Assembly: GCA_022820485.1 (NCBI GenBank)
Contig: JAJEFJ010000104.1
Location: forward strand, 232,213-296,212
Source of the DNA: Candidatus Latescibacterota bacterium
GTDB taxonomy: Bacteria; Latescibacterota; UBA2968; UBA8231
Length of the DNA stretch: 64,000 bases
Reading direction: 5' to 3'
Made by a program: the position numbers and the translations under genes. Below are positions 1 through 8,757 of the stretch, one piece after another; position 1 is the first letter of the stretch, and every line of letters begins with the position of its first letter. The notes beneath the pieces were generated by a model. That model saw only the letters and a program-made list of their open reading frames with translations. It searched no databases and was not told the origin of the DNA.

Positions 1-2621
1 TGTTTCAGACTGGTGCCGAGGCATACATACTCCAAGCGCCTGAAGGCGTGCCCGAGAAGTTCCATTGGGAGCGGACCGACCACACAGCCGCGTATAAGGC
101 CGATATTGTGTACGCCAATCACAGCCAAGTTGGCTTTGATTACCTCCGCGACAACACGGCTGTACTGCTCGAAGACCTGATGCAGCGCGAATTCAACTAC
201 GCCATCGTCGATGAAGCCGACTCGATCCTCATCGACGAAGCGCGGACCCCGCTCATTCTTTCCGGGGCCGTCCCCGACTCCACTAATCAATACAAAGAGA
301 TGCGCCCGCTCGTGGAACGGCTGATGAGGGCCCAGACCAACTTGGTCAATAAGATCATCGCCGGGGCCGAGCAGGCGGGCAAGGAATCGGGAGATTACGA
401 CTACGACACGGGGATTGCACTGCTCAAGGCCACCCGCGGCGCTCCGACCAATCGCCGCCTAGCCAAAATTCTACAGGAGGAAGGCGTCAAGCGGCTGATC
501 AACCGGATCGAGGCCGACTACATGCGCGATAAGCGCCTCAACGAGCTTGACGAAGATCTCTACTTCGTCGTCGATGAGAAGGCCAACACCATCGACCTAA
601 CCGAGAAGGGGCGCGACTTGCTCTCACCCAATGAGCAGGCCCTCTTCGTACTGCCCGACATCAGCATTGAGGTTGATGCAATTCGCAACGACCCGGACCT
701 GAGCGCCGAGGACAAGGCCCGCAAGGAGGAGGAGGCGCACCGCACGTACGCCGAGAAAAGTCAAGCGGTGCACAACATTAATCAACTAATGAAAGCCTAT
801 ACGCTGTTCGAAAAGGACGTGCAGTACCTCGTCTCCGAAGACGGGCGGGTGATCATTGTCGATGAAGCTACGGGCCGACCGCAACCCGGCCGGCGCTTTG
901 CCGATGGCCTACACCAAGCGCTAGAGGCCAAAGAGGGAGTGAAGCTGGAGAAAGAAACCCGCACCGTCGCCTCCATAACCGTGCAGAATCTCTTCCGCAT
1001 GTACCACAAACTGGCCGGTATGACCGGTACAGCCGAGACCGAGGCCAGCGAACTGTGGGAGATCTACAAGCTCGACGTATCCGTCATCCCCACCAACCGC
1101 CCGATTCGCCGCTTTGATCAAGAAGACCAAATATTCCGCACCAAGCGCGAGAAATACAACGCGATCATCGAGGAGATCGACCGCCTGCACCAGCTCGGCC
1201 TGCCGGTGCTAGTGGGCACCATCTCGGTCGAGGTCTCCGAGCTGCTCAGCCGAATGCTCAGCCGACGCGGCATCAAGCACCAGCTACTCAACGCCCGCCA
1301 CCACGACAAAGAGGCCCAAATCGTCGCCGAAGCCGGTCGAACTGGTGCAGTCACCATTGCCACCAATATGGCCGGACGCGGCACGGACATTAAGCTGGCA
1401 CCCAAGGTCGTCCACCTCGACCGCCAGATCGTCGAGTCCAATCTCACCCTCGAAGACAAGCTGCCGGTCGGCCAAGGCTTGCGCCAATACCTGCAAGAAA
1501 ACCCCAGCGGCTTGCAGGTCATCGGCACCGAGCGCCACGAAGCGCGGCGCATCGATCGCCAGCTACGCGGCCGCGCGGGACGCCAAGGCGACCCCGGGTC
1601 CTCGCGCTTCTACCTGTCGCTCGAAGACGACCTGATGCGGCTGTTCGGCTCGGAGCGCATCGCCTCCGTCATGGATAAGCTCGGAGCCGAAGAGGGCGAG
1701 GTCATCGAGGCTGGTATGGTCACGCGGTCGATTGAGCGGGCGCAAAAAAAGGTCGAGGCCCGCAACTTTGAGATGCGCAAGCACGTGCTCGACTACGACG
1801 ATGTCATGAACCAGCAGCGCCAAGTCATCTACAATCGCCGCCACGACCTGCTAGAGCAAGAAAGCGCCCGCGAGCAAATCGCGGAAATGATCGAAGAGAG
1901 CGTCGATAACATATTGGCCTCGCACGTCGATGCAGACGACCTAGCAGAGGAGTGGGATTGGGAGGGCCTGCAAACCGAGTTTGGCAGCACCTTCTTTTTG
2001 GGCTATTCCATCTCCGCAGACGAGCGCGCCCACGCCAGCGTCGATAGTCTGCGCGAGCAGCTACTCACCACTGTGCGCGAAGCCTATCAGCGCCGCATTG
2101 ACGTCGTCGGCGAAGAGATTTTCCGCGAAGTCGAAAAGGGCATCTCCCTGCGCACCATCGACACTTGCTGGCAGGAACACCTCCACGAAATCGACGAACT
2201 CAGGGACGGGATCGGCTTTGTCGGCGTCGGCGGGAAAAACCCCCTCATAGAATACAAGAAGGGGGCCTACGACATGTTTGAGAGCCTAATCGGCCGCATT
2301 GCCCAAGAGACACTGCGCAACCTCTTCCAGCTACGCATCGACATCGGGACCGAGGCTTTGGAGCCGGCGCGGCGGCCAAGTCGCATCAGCGCGGTTCACC
2401 AAGACGCTACCAATATGGGCTTTCGCGGCGTCGGGCCAGCCCCGGCGGGCGTGCCCGGCCAGCCCGCGCAACTGCGCGGCTCGGGCGGCGGTAGCAGCGA
2501 GGGGCAAGCCCAAGCCGTGCGCCAGCCGGTCGTCCGCGAACAGCCCAAGGTTGGGCGCAACGCTCCCTGCCCCTGCGGCAGCGGCAAGAAGTTCAAAAAG
2601 TGCTGCGGCATCAATGCCTAA
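1..2621 (+). CDS. secA: Protein translocase ATPase SecA, 5' end outside the window
   Basis: SecA is the cytoplasmic ATPase that drives preproteins through SecYEG. The reading frame is open from base 3, so the N-terminus with the Walker A motif lies outside the window. Visible are the Walker B stretch with VDEADSILIDEARTPLI (about bases 205-260), the TGTAETEASE segment, the C-terminal helicase motifs with RQLRGRAGRQGDPG near base 1570, and a C-terminal zinc SEC-C motif CPCGSGKKFKKCCG just before the stop. The stretch around bases 420-610 (from the RGAPTNRRLAKIL residues to LYFVVDEKANTIDLTEKG) matches the insertion characteristic of Bacteroidetes-type SecA, and this supports an FCB-like lineage. 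The first methionine-like codon in view (GTG at 48) is internal and not a start. Confidence 0.97.
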   Translation, partial: FQTGAEAYILQAPEGVPEKFHWERTDHTAAYKADIVYANHSQVGFDYLRDNTAVLLEDLMQREFNYAIVDEADSILIDEARTPLILSGAVPDSTNQYKEMRPLVERLMRAQTNLVNKIIAGAEQAGKESGDYDYDTGIALLKATRGAPTNRRLAKILQEEGVKRLINRIEADYMRDKRLNELDEDLYFVVDEKANTIDLTEKGRDLLSPNEQALFVLPDISIEVDAIRNDPDLSAEDKARKEEEAHRTYAEKSQAVHNINQLMKAYTLFEKDVQYLVSEDGRVIIVDEATGRPQPGRRFADGLHQALEAKEGVKLEKETRTVASITVQNLFRMYHKLAGMTGTAETEASELWEIYKLDVSVIPTNRPIRRFDQEDQIFRTKREKYNAIIEEIDRLHQLGLPVLVGTISVEVSELLSRMLSRRGIKHQLLNARHHDKEAQIVAEAGRTGAVTIATNMAGRGTDIKLAPKVVHLDRQIVESNLTLEDKLPVGQGLRQYLQENPSGLQVIGTERHEARRIDRQLRGRAGRQGDPGSSRFYLSLEDDLMRLFGSERIASVMDKLGAEEGEVIEAGMVTRSIERAQKKVEARNFEMRKHVLDYDDVMNQQRQVIYNRRHDLLEQESAREQIAEMIEESVDNILASHVDADDLAEEWDWEGLQTEFGSTFFLGYSISADERAHASVDSLREQLLTTVREAYQRRIDVVGEEIFREVEKGISLRTIDTCWQEHLHEIDELRDGIGFVGVGGKNPLIEYKKGAYDMFESLIGRIAQETLRNLFQLRIDIGTEALEPARRPSRISAVHQDATNMGFRGVGPAPAGVPGQPAQLRGSGGGSSEGQAQAVRQPVVREQPKVGRNAPCPCGSGKKFKKCCGINA

Positions 2622-2635
2622 GCGTGGAAAGCGAT

Positions 2636-4099
2636 ATGAGTTTCTGGGAAGTACTCTGTTTGGTGTTGTACAGCATCATCATCGCCGTTTTAGGGGTTTA
2701 CGGACTCCACCGCTACCAGCTACTGCGCCTGTTTTATCGGCATCACCCAACCCCAGTTCCCCAGCCCGACCGCTTTGTCGAGTTACCCTTCGTCACGGTC
2801 CAGCTACCGCTCTACAACGAATATCACGTGGTCGAGCGCCTGCTAGAAGCCGTGGGCCAGATCGACTATCCCCGCGACCGCCTGCAAATCCAAGTTCTCG
2901 ACGACTCGCAGGACGAAACCCGCGACAAGGCGCGAGAAGGGGTCGCACGGCTAGCGGCCCAAGGGCTGGATATCGAGTACCTCGGCCGCACCAATCGCCA
3001 CGGCTTTAAGGCCGGGGCCTTGGCTGCTGGGCTAGAGTGCGCCCAAGGCGAATTTGTGTTGGTGCTCGACGCCGATTTTGTGCCCACTCCCGACATCCTA
3101 CAGCGAGCCATTCACTACTTTACCGACGATTCCATCGGCATGGTGCAGATGCGTTGGGGGCATCTCAATCGCTCCTACTCGCTGCTGACGCGCATCCAGT
3201 CGATCTTTCTCGACGGGCACTTCGTCGTCGAACACACGGCCCGCAATCGCTCGGGCCGCTTCTTCAACTTCAACGGCACCGGAGGGATCTGGCGCAAAAA
3301 GGCCATCTACGACGCCGGTGGCTGGCAGCACGACACGCTCACCGAAGACCTCGACTTGAGCTACCGCGCCCAACTGGCGGGCTGGCAGTTTCTCTATCTA
3401 CCCGAAATTGAAGTGCCCGGCGAGATCCCGGTCGAGATCAATGCCTTCAAGTCGCAACAGCATCGCTGGACCAAGGGCGCGGTCCAGACGGCCAAGAAGG
3501 TGCTGCCGCAGATATGGCGCTCTGCGCTACCAGCCAAGGTCAAGGTCGAGGCCACCTTCCATCTAACGGCCAACCTCTGCTACATCATGATGTTATTGAT
3601 GGCCCTATTGACCGTTCCAGTGCTTTCCATTCGCTCGCAACTCGGCTGGGAGCGGTTCTTTATCATCGACCTGCCGCTGTTCTCTTTTGCCACCATGGCC
3701 ATTTCCGGCTTCTACATTACCTCCCAGCGCGTGCTCTATCCAGATTGGCGACGACAGATCAAGTACTTGCCCATGCTGATGGCCATTGGCATGAGTCTCT
3801 GCATCAACAACACCCGAGCGGTGATTGAGGGCCTCGTCGGCTATCAAACCGCTTTCCACCGCACTCCCAAATACGGGCTTACCGGACGCAAACAAAGCCA
3901 GCGGCGCAAGTACCTAAGCCGCTGGCCGCTGCTGTCTTTGGGCGAATTGGGCATGGCACTCTACTTTGTCTTTGCCCTCTACCACGCCTATGCAACTGGC
4001 CTCTACTTGGGGATGCCCTTCCTGCTGCTGTTCCACGCCGGCTTTCTCTACACCGGTTTGCTCTCCAGCGGCCAGCGCTGGTTTCATCGGGTGTCATAG
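2636..4099 (+). CDS. Membrane family 2 glycosyltransferase (cellulose-synthase-like)
   Basis: This is a processive-type GT2 enzyme of 487 aa that should transfer sugar from a nucleotide sugar at the inner membrane. An N-terminal membrane helix (FWEVLCLVLYSIIIAVLG) is followed by the GT-A core with DDSQDE, the DxD motif in LVLDADF, TEDLDLSYRA, and the QxxRW-type motif QQHRWTKG. At least four more hydrophobic segments lie in the C-terminal third. I place the start at ATG 2636, preceded by GTGGAAA and 14 bases after the secA stop; an in-frame upstream ATG at 2600 lies inside secA. The acceptor and product cannot be told from sequence. It is followed by a strong terminator. Confidence 0.85.
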   Translation: MSFWEVLCLVLYSIIIAVLGVYGLHRYQLLRLFYRHHPTPVPQPDRFVELPFVTVQLPLYNEYHVVERLLEAVGQIDYPRDRLQIQVLDDSQDETRDKAREGVARLAAQGLDIEYLGRTNRHGFKAGALAAGLECAQGEFVLVLDADFVPTPDILQRAIHYFTDDSIGMVQMRWGHLNRSYSLLTRIQSIFLDGHFVVEHTARNRSGRFFNFNGTGGIWRKKAIYDAGGWQHDTLTEDLDLSYRAQLAGWQFLYLPEIEVPGEIPVEINAFKSQQHRWTKGAVQTAKKVLPQIWRSALPAKVKVEATFHLTANLCYIMMLLMALLTVPVLSIRSQLGWERFFIIDLPLFSFATMAISGFYITSQRVLYPDWRRQIKYLPMLMAIGMSLCINNTRAVIEGLVGYQTAFHRTPKYGLTGRKQSQRRKYLSRWPLLSLGELGMALYFVFALYHAYATGLYLGMPFLLLFHAGFLYTGLLSSGQRWFHRVS

Positions 4100-4104
4100 A
4101 ACGC

Positions 4105-4140
4105 AAAAAGCCCCCGGCCGCATGGCGGCTAAGGGCTTTT
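4105..4140. terminator. Bidirectional rho-independent terminator
   Basis: AAAAAGCCC and GGGCTTTT form the outer stem, with an inner GC-rich stem around the loop. The A-tract on one side and the T-tract on the other let it serve both the rightward glycosyltransferase and the leftward lipoprotein gene that converges on it. Confidence 0.85.
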
Positions 4141-4159
4141 CTCGCGCTGATATTATAGT

Positions 4160-4642
4160 CTAACTAGAAGGCCACGCGAGCGGATAGGGATCGGTGAGCT
4201 TCCGCTGCAACCACAAGATGTCAACGGCTTTGTAATGCCGGATGGTCAGCTTCTCGATGTGGCGCACGCCGATATCCACGTTGCTCTTTTCGCGCCGCAC
4301 CTCGCGACCTTTGTCCCCGGACAGTGGAATCGCTTCCGCCACCTTCGTGACGTAGAGATTGTGGGCCAAGCGCAATTCTTTATAGTCCAGATTGTCTGGC
4401 ACAAGCTCTTGCAACTCTGCGACGTAGTCGTTGATGAGTCGTCGCGCTTTGGCCAAGTCCTGCTCAGAAATCTCGGAGAGCGGTTTTCTCAGATGCTCAA
4501 TGGTTTTGACGATCTCCCTGTTTTTGCCGTCTAGTTTCTGCATCTGCTGGACGTAATCGAGCAGAATCTGCCTCTCCGCCTCCTCGCCACCACAGGCGAC
4601 CAGACCCACTGCTAGTGCCAACGCAGCCAGTTTCCTCGACAT
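4160..4642 (-). CDS. Small lipoprotein of unknown function
   Basis: I do not recognise this 160-aa protein. It has a clear lipoprotein signal (MSRKLAALALAVGLVACGG, lipobox LVAC, lipidated Cys at residue 17), followed by a charged, mostly helical mature part rich in Leu, Lys and Glu, with periodicity suggesting a helical hairpin. An AGGGAGGT Shine-Dalgarno stands about 6 bases before ATG, which fixes the start. It is transcribed alone from its own promoter, divergent from purC. Envelope location is a firm prediction; the role is unknown. Confidence 0.85.
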   Translation of the reverse strand: MSRKLAALALAVGLVACGGEEAERQILLDYVQQMQKLDGKNREIVKTIEHLRKPLSEISEQDLAKARRLINDYVAELQELVPDNLDYKELRLAHNLYVTKVAEAIPLSGDKGREVRREKSNVDIGVRHIEKLTIRHYKAVDILWLQRKLTDPYPLAWPSS

Positions 4643-4689
4643 ATAGACCTCCCTTTGTAGGGGTGAGATTTGTCTGTTCCGTCGGCCTC

Positions 4690-4718
4690 AAAATACGCCG
4701 CAGAGAAACGAAAATCAA
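4690..4718 (-). promoter_or_regulatory. Sigma-70-type promoter for the lipoprotein gene
   Basis: On the minus strand TTGATT (4718-4713), a 17-bp spacer and TATTTT (4695-4690) give a well-formed -35/-10 pair. It lies about 40 bp upstream of the lipoprotein start and back to back with the purC promoter. Confidence 0.6.
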
Positions 4719-4740
4719 GCACTCTCTCCGCTGGACCCTA

Positions 4741-4769
4741 TTGACGGAGCTTATACGCTCTCATAATAT
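4741..4769 (+). promoter_or_regulatory. Sigma-70-type promoter for purC
   Basis: TTGACG (4741-4746), a 17-bp spacer and TAATAT (4764-4769), predicting a transcript start near 4776 and a leader of about 38 bases before purC. No PurR-like palindrome is evident beside it. Confidence 0.7.
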
Positions 4770-4813
4770 CAATTTTTTCGCATCCTACTCTCTTACTTGA
4801 GGACATCTATTCT

Positions 4814-5782
4814 ATGGTAACTCGCCAACAGATCCAATCCCAGCTCGACAACTGTCTGCTGGAGGCCAAATTCCCCCAGTGGGAGTCGCGCTATAAGCGC
4901 GGCAAGGTGCGCGATATGTACTTGCTTAAAGACCATCGCGTGCTGATCACTACCGATCGCCAAAGCGCGTTCGACCACGTGCTCGGCACCATTCCCCTCA
5001 AGGGCCAAGTGCTCAACCGCATTGCCCAGTACTGGTTTGAGCAGACCCAAGATATCGCCCCCAATCAAATCATCTCCGTGCCCGACGCCAACGTCACCGT
5101 CGCCCGCGAACTGGACATCCTGCCCGTCGAGGTGGTGGTGCGCAAGTATATGACGGGCAGTTCGGACACCGCCATCTGGACCCATTACAACAGTGGCGTG
5201 CGCCACTATTGCGGCCACACGTTGCCCGACGGCATGGTCAAAAACCAACCTTTCGACGAAGCAATTATCACGCCAACTACCAAGGACGAAGTCCACGACG
5301 AGCTGATTTCGCGCGACGAGATCATCGCCCAAGGTCTAGTGCCAGAAGACACTTGGAACCAAGTCGAGGAGATCGCCTTCGCCCTCTTTGCGCGCGGTGA
5401 GGAGCTAGCAGCCAAGCAAGGGTTGATCCTCGTCGATACCAAGTACGAAATGGGGCTAGACGCAGACGGGCGCATCACGCTCGCCGACGAGATCCACACG
5501 CCCGATTCATCGCGCTTCTGGATCAGCGACACCTACGCAGAGCGCCATGCCCGCGGCGAGGAGCCCGAAAGCCTCGACAAGGAATTTTTGCGCCTCTGGC
5601 TCCGCGACAAGGGCATTTCCGACGACAATATCCCCGAACTCGACGACGAGATCCGCGTCCAAGTTGCCGAGCGCTATATCGATCTTTTCCAACGGGTTAC
5701 GGGCACGGACTTCGACGCCGAACTCGGCGCAACACCCGTCTTGCAGCGCATTGAGGAGCGGATTGCGGAGTATCTCAACTAA
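4814..5782 (+). CDS. purC: Phosphoribosylaminoimidazole-succinocarboxamide synthase
   Basis: PurC (SAICAR synthetase) joins CAIR and aspartate with ATP in de novo purine synthesis. At 322 aa it is the longer, ADE1-like form. Diagnostic parts are the N-terminal KRGKVRDMYLL, TDRQSAFDHVLGTIPLKGQVLN, the VVRKYMTGSSDTAIW segment, and LILVDTKYEMGLDADGRITLADEIHTPDSSRFW near residue 225, which binds ATP and magnesium. ATG follows TTGAGGA at a fair distance and a well-formed promoter. No other pur gene lies beside it; the next genes are unrelated. Confidence 0.95.
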   Translation: MVTRQQIQSQLDNCLLEAKFPQWESRYKRGKVRDMYLLKDHRVLITTDRQSAFDHVLGTIPLKGQVLNRIAQYWFEQTQDIAPNQIISVPDANVTVARELDILPVEVVVRKYMTGSSDTAIWTHYNSGVRHYCGHTLPDGMVKNQPFDEAIITPTTKDEVHDELISRDEIIAQGLVPEDTWNQVEEIAFALFARGEELAAKQGLILVDTKYEMGLDADGRITLADEIHTPDSSRFWISDTYAERHARGEEPESLDKEFLRLWLRDKGISDDNIPELDDEIRVQVAERYIDLFQRVTGTDFDAELGATPVLQRIEERIAEYLN

Positions 5783-5792
5783 TTAGAGCGCT

Positions 5793-5978
5793 ATGGTCAA
5801 AAACTTGCTCCGCGCCTTTTTGGTCTTCCGCTTGGAGTTTCACCAGCCGACCCTCAATTTTGAGACCATGTTGAGCTATTGGCGGCGTGCGCCCATCGTC
5901 CAGTACGTGATTGAAGACGAGGGCGAGCAGCGCAGCAGTGCGCTCAAGCGCAAGCTCGACGAGGTCTATCCCTTCTAA
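5793..5978 (+). CDS. Small protein of unknown function (61 aa)
   Basis: Not recognised. A 61-aa basic protein with a hydrophobic N-terminal stretch (LLRAFLVFRLEF) and a charged C-terminus. It lies 10 bases after purC and its TAA overlaps the next ATG (TAATG). That packing, continued by an ATGA overlap into rhaB, argues that it is translated and coupled to its neighbours. There is no strong Shine-Dalgarno. Confidence 0.55.
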   Translation: MVKNLLRAFLVFRLEFHQPTLNFETMLSYWRRAPIVQYVIEDEGEQRSSALKRKLDEVYPF

Positions 5979-6256
5979 TGCTGCATCGCCAGCTCAGAAA
6001 CGCCTTGGAGGAAATTTTCGGCACATCTTTTGTCTCCGAGGCACTCGCCAACGCACCCATTGCCCAAGTTGTCCTCTACGAGCGGCGCGAGGATTTCAAA
6101 GAGGCCGTCCTCGGCTTCCAGCGAATCAACTTTCGCGACGAACACACCGCGTATGCCGCCGGCATGGAGCGCGAGTTGGGCATCGCCCTGATCTGCGCCC
6201 TCCTCGACAACGACACGCGCGAGCTGGTTTCCGAGCTTGGTCTCAATTACCTATGA
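5978..6256 (+). CDS. Small protein of unknown function (92 aa)
   Basis: Not recognised. A 92-aa soluble, acidic, predicted mostly helical protein without Cys clusters or a signal peptide. Its ATG overlaps the previous stop and its TGA overlaps the rhaB start (ATGA), so it sits in a translationally coupled chain purC/5793/5978/rhaB. The pairing with a rhamnulokinase gene does not by itself give a function. Confidence 0.65.
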   Translation: MLHRQLRNALEEIFGTSFVSEALANAPIAQVVLYERREDFKEAVLGFQRINFRDEHTAYAAGMERELGIALICALLDNDTRELVSELGLNYL

Positions 6257-7722
6257 GCAAGCTGCTCGCCTTTGACTTAGGGGCCGAGAGTGGCCGCGCC
6301 ATTGTCGGGCATTTCGACGGCGAGCGCCTAGCGCTAGAAGAGCTGCACCGCTTTGCAAACGGTCCCGTGCAAGTCTTCGACCGTCTCTACTGGGACCCTT
6401 TGCGCCTTTTCGCCGAGATGAAACAGGGGCTCGGCCTCTTTGCCAGTACACACGGCAAGGCCCTCGATGCCATTGGCGTCGATACTTGGGGCGTCGATTT
6501 CGCCCTCCTCGGGCCTGGGGACGCGCTCTTGGACAATCCGCGCAACTACCGCGACCCGCGCACCGACGGCATGTTAGAGGAAGCCTTTGCACGGGTGCCG
6601 CGCGAGGAAATTTTTGCGCGCACCGGCGTGCAGTTTTTGAAGCTCAACACCTTGTATCAACTGCTTTCGCTGCGCGACTCGCCCCTGCTGGAATGGGCGC
6701 AGACCTTCTTGATGATGGCCGACCTGTTCAATTTTTACTTTACCGGCACCAAGACCTGCGAATTTTCCAACGCCACTACCACCCAATTTTACGATCCGCG
6801 CCAAGGCGCTTGGTCGGTCGAGCTCCTAGAAGGATTGGGGCTGCCGACCCATTTTCTGCCCCCGATCGTCCAGCCTGGAACCCGCCTAGGCTCGCTCCTG
6901 CCCTCTATTGCTGCTGAAACAGGGCTTGGCTCGGTCCCGGTCATCGCCCCAGCTACCCACGATACGGGCGCGGCCGTGGCCGCGGTGCCCGCTGAAGTCC
7001 GCGACTACGCCTATATCAGCTCGGGAACTTGGTCGCTGATGGGCGTCGAGCTCGACCAACCGCTCATAAGCGATCAGGCATTCCAGTACAATTTCACCAA
7101 CGAAGGGGGCGTCGGGCCGACCTACCGCTTCCTCAAAAACATCATGGGCCTGTGGCTAATACAGGAGTGCCGGCGCGCGTGGCAGCGCGAGGGCCGCGCC
7201 TTTTCCTACGACGAACTGACGGCCATGGCCCAAAGCGCTACGCCCTTTACCGCTTTCGTCGATCCAGACGCCGAGTGCTTTCTCGCGCCGGGCGACATGC
7301 CCGCCAGAATCCGCGCCTATTGCCGAGAAACGGGCCAAGCCATTCCCGCCGACGAGGGCCAAGTCGTGCGCGTGGCTCTCGAAAGCCTAGCGTTCAAGTA
7401 CCGCTACGTACTCGACGCGCTAGAAACCATTCTCGGCCGCCGCCTCGAGTGCATCCACATCGTCGGCGGTGGGATCCAAAACCGCCTGCTCTGCCAGTTT
7501 ACCGCCTCAGCTACCGGTCGTCCGGTCGTCGCCGGGCCGCTCGAAGCTACGGCCATCGGCAACTTAATGCTCCAGCTCATCGGCCTAGGCCAGATGAACT
7601 CGCTGGCCGAAATCCGCCAAGTCGTGCGCCACTCCTTCTCGCCCGTTGTGTACGAGCCGGAACAAGCCGCTGCTTGGGACGCGGCCTACGACCGCTTTCG
7701 CTCGCTACTTCCCCCGGCCTGA
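6253..7722 (+). CDS. rhaB: Rhamnulokinase-like FGGY carbohydrate kinase
   Basis: Phosphorylates L-rhamnulose (or a related ketose) with ATP. The 489-aa length equals that of the E. coli enzyme. The N-terminal FGGY lobe opens with LLAFDLGAESGRAIVGHF, followed by DTWGVDFALLG and RNYRDPRTDGM; the C-terminal lobe has APATHDTGAAVAAVP, YISSGTWSLMGVEL and IHIVGGGIQNRLLCQFTA. The start is ATG 6253, overlapping the previous stop; the open frame runs much further upstream, but that extension lies inside the two preceding genes and reads as a shadow. No rhaA, rhaD or transporter is beside it, so other ketoses remain possible. Confidence 0.9.
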   Translation: MSKLLAFDLGAESGRAIVGHFDGERLALEELHRFANGPVQVFDRLYWDPLRLFAEMKQGLGLFASTHGKALDAIGVDTWGVDFALLGPGDALLDNPRNYRDPRTDGMLEEAFARVPREEIFARTGVQFLKLNTLYQLLSLRDSPLLEWAQTFLMMADLFNFYFTGTKTCEFSNATTTQFYDPRQGAWSVELLEGLGLPTHFLPPIVQPGTRLGSLLPSIAAETGLGSVPVIAPATHDTGAAVAAVPAEVRDYAYISSGTWSLMGVELDQPLISDQAFQYNFTNEGGVGPTYRFLKNIMGLWLIQECRRAWQREGRAFSYDELTAMAQSATPFTAFVDPDAECFLAPGDMPARIRAYCRETGQAIPADEGQVVRVALESLAFKYRYVLDALETILGRRLECIHIVGGGIQNRLLCQFTASATGRPVVAGPLEATAIGNLMLQLIGLGQMNSLAEIRQVVRHSFSPVVYEPEQAAAWDAAYDRFRSLLPPA

Positions 7723-7801
7723 TCCCGGCTGGAACCTCGCTTTTCCTCAGTCGTTCTACTTAAGAACCGGTATTTTTCTCTTTTCAACGTTTTGGCTACT
7801 T

Positions 7802-8650
7802 ATGGGAAAAAGCAGCCTCGATTCGCTAGGTCTAGCCGAGTCCTACTGGCGCGACATTCAGCACTTTCAGCCGCTGAGCCGCCAACGAGAGATCGAGCTG
7901 GTACACAAAGCGCGCACTGGCGACGAGCGCGCCATGCACCAGATGGTCGAAGCCAACTTGCGCTTTGTCGTCCGCATCGCGAGGGGATACCACGGGCGCG
8001 GGCTTTCCTTTATGGAGCTTATTTCCGAGGGCAACCTCGGGCTGATGGAAGCGATCCAGCGCTTTGACGAGACGCGCGGCTTTAAGTTCATCACCTATGC
8101 GGTGTGGTGGATTCGCCAAGCCATCCTCCGCGCCCTAGCCGAACATGGCAAAATTGCCCGCCCGCCGCTGAGCCGGGTCAATGATCTGCAAAAGGTCGAG
8201 CGGTGGACGAGTATCCTCGCCCAAAAACTGGGTCGCGATCCCACCCCCGAGGAAATCGCCAACAGCGCTGAATTATCGCTGGAGCGGACGCACAATGCCC
8301 TTTACATGGCCCAGCCCGATGTCTCGATGGACACGCCGACCATCCCTGATGAAAGGGAGCCACTAATAGCCACTTTCGCAGCTCGCACGCCCGATCCAGC
8401 CGATAGCTATGAGCGCGCCGCGCTTTCTCAGACCTTGCACGCGTGCCTCGACCTGCTGGACCGGCGCGAGCGCCTAGTCGTCCGCGCCTATTTCGGCCTC
8501 GACGACCAAAAGCCCCAGACGCTGGAGCAAATCGGCATGCAATTGGGCCTCACGCGCGAGCGAGTGCGCCAGCTCAGGGACCAAGCTCTCGATAAAATGC
8601 GAACCCACGCTGGCGATCTACTGCTCGAGCTTTCCAACACTCCCATGTAG
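7802..8650 (+). CDS. Sigma-70 family RNA polymerase sigma factor (RpoD-like)
   Basis: A 282-aa sigma factor with regions 1.2 to 4 and no large non-conserved insert. Region 2 shows VEANLRFVVRIARGYHGRGLSFMELISEGNLGLMEA and FKFITYAVWWIRQAI; region 3 begins near RPPLSRVNDLQKVE; region 4 holds the helix-turn-helix in TLEQIGMQLGLTRERVRQL. The size is that of the short primary sigma of Bacteroidetes-like bacteria, but a stress or alternative sigma (RpoS/RpoH class) is equally possible. ATG 7802 gives the expected N-terminus; no clear Shine-Dalgarno precedes it, and longer in-frame starts lie inside rhaB. Confidence 0.92.
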   Translation: MGKSSLDSLGLAESYWRDIQHFQPLSRQREIELVHKARTGDERAMHQMVEANLRFVVRIARGYHGRGLSFMELISEGNLGLMEAIQRFDETRGFKFITYAVWWIRQAILRALAEHGKIARPPLSRVNDLQKVERWTSILAQKLGRDPTPEEIANSAELSLERTHNALYMAQPDVSMDTPTIPDEREPLIATFAARTPDPADSYERAALSQTLHACLDLLDRRERLVVRAYFGLDDQKPQTLEQIGMQLGLTRERVRQLRDQALDKMRTHAGDLLLELSNTPM

Positions 8651-8757
8651 CAAGACGCGCACGCGCTGTGCGAGGCAGAGGGCTTGATTGAGTACGGCAA
8701 AAGGCTTTCTTTTTTAGTAGAGCTTTGAATAGTATTCTCACAGGATAGAAATACCTT

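Noticed and set aside
5911..6252. Long in-frame extension upstream of rhaB that would give a 603-aa protein
   Set aside because: It overlaps two tightly packed small genes, has shadow-like Arg/Pro/Ser-rich composition, and the FGGY kinase fold begins exactly at ATG 6253.
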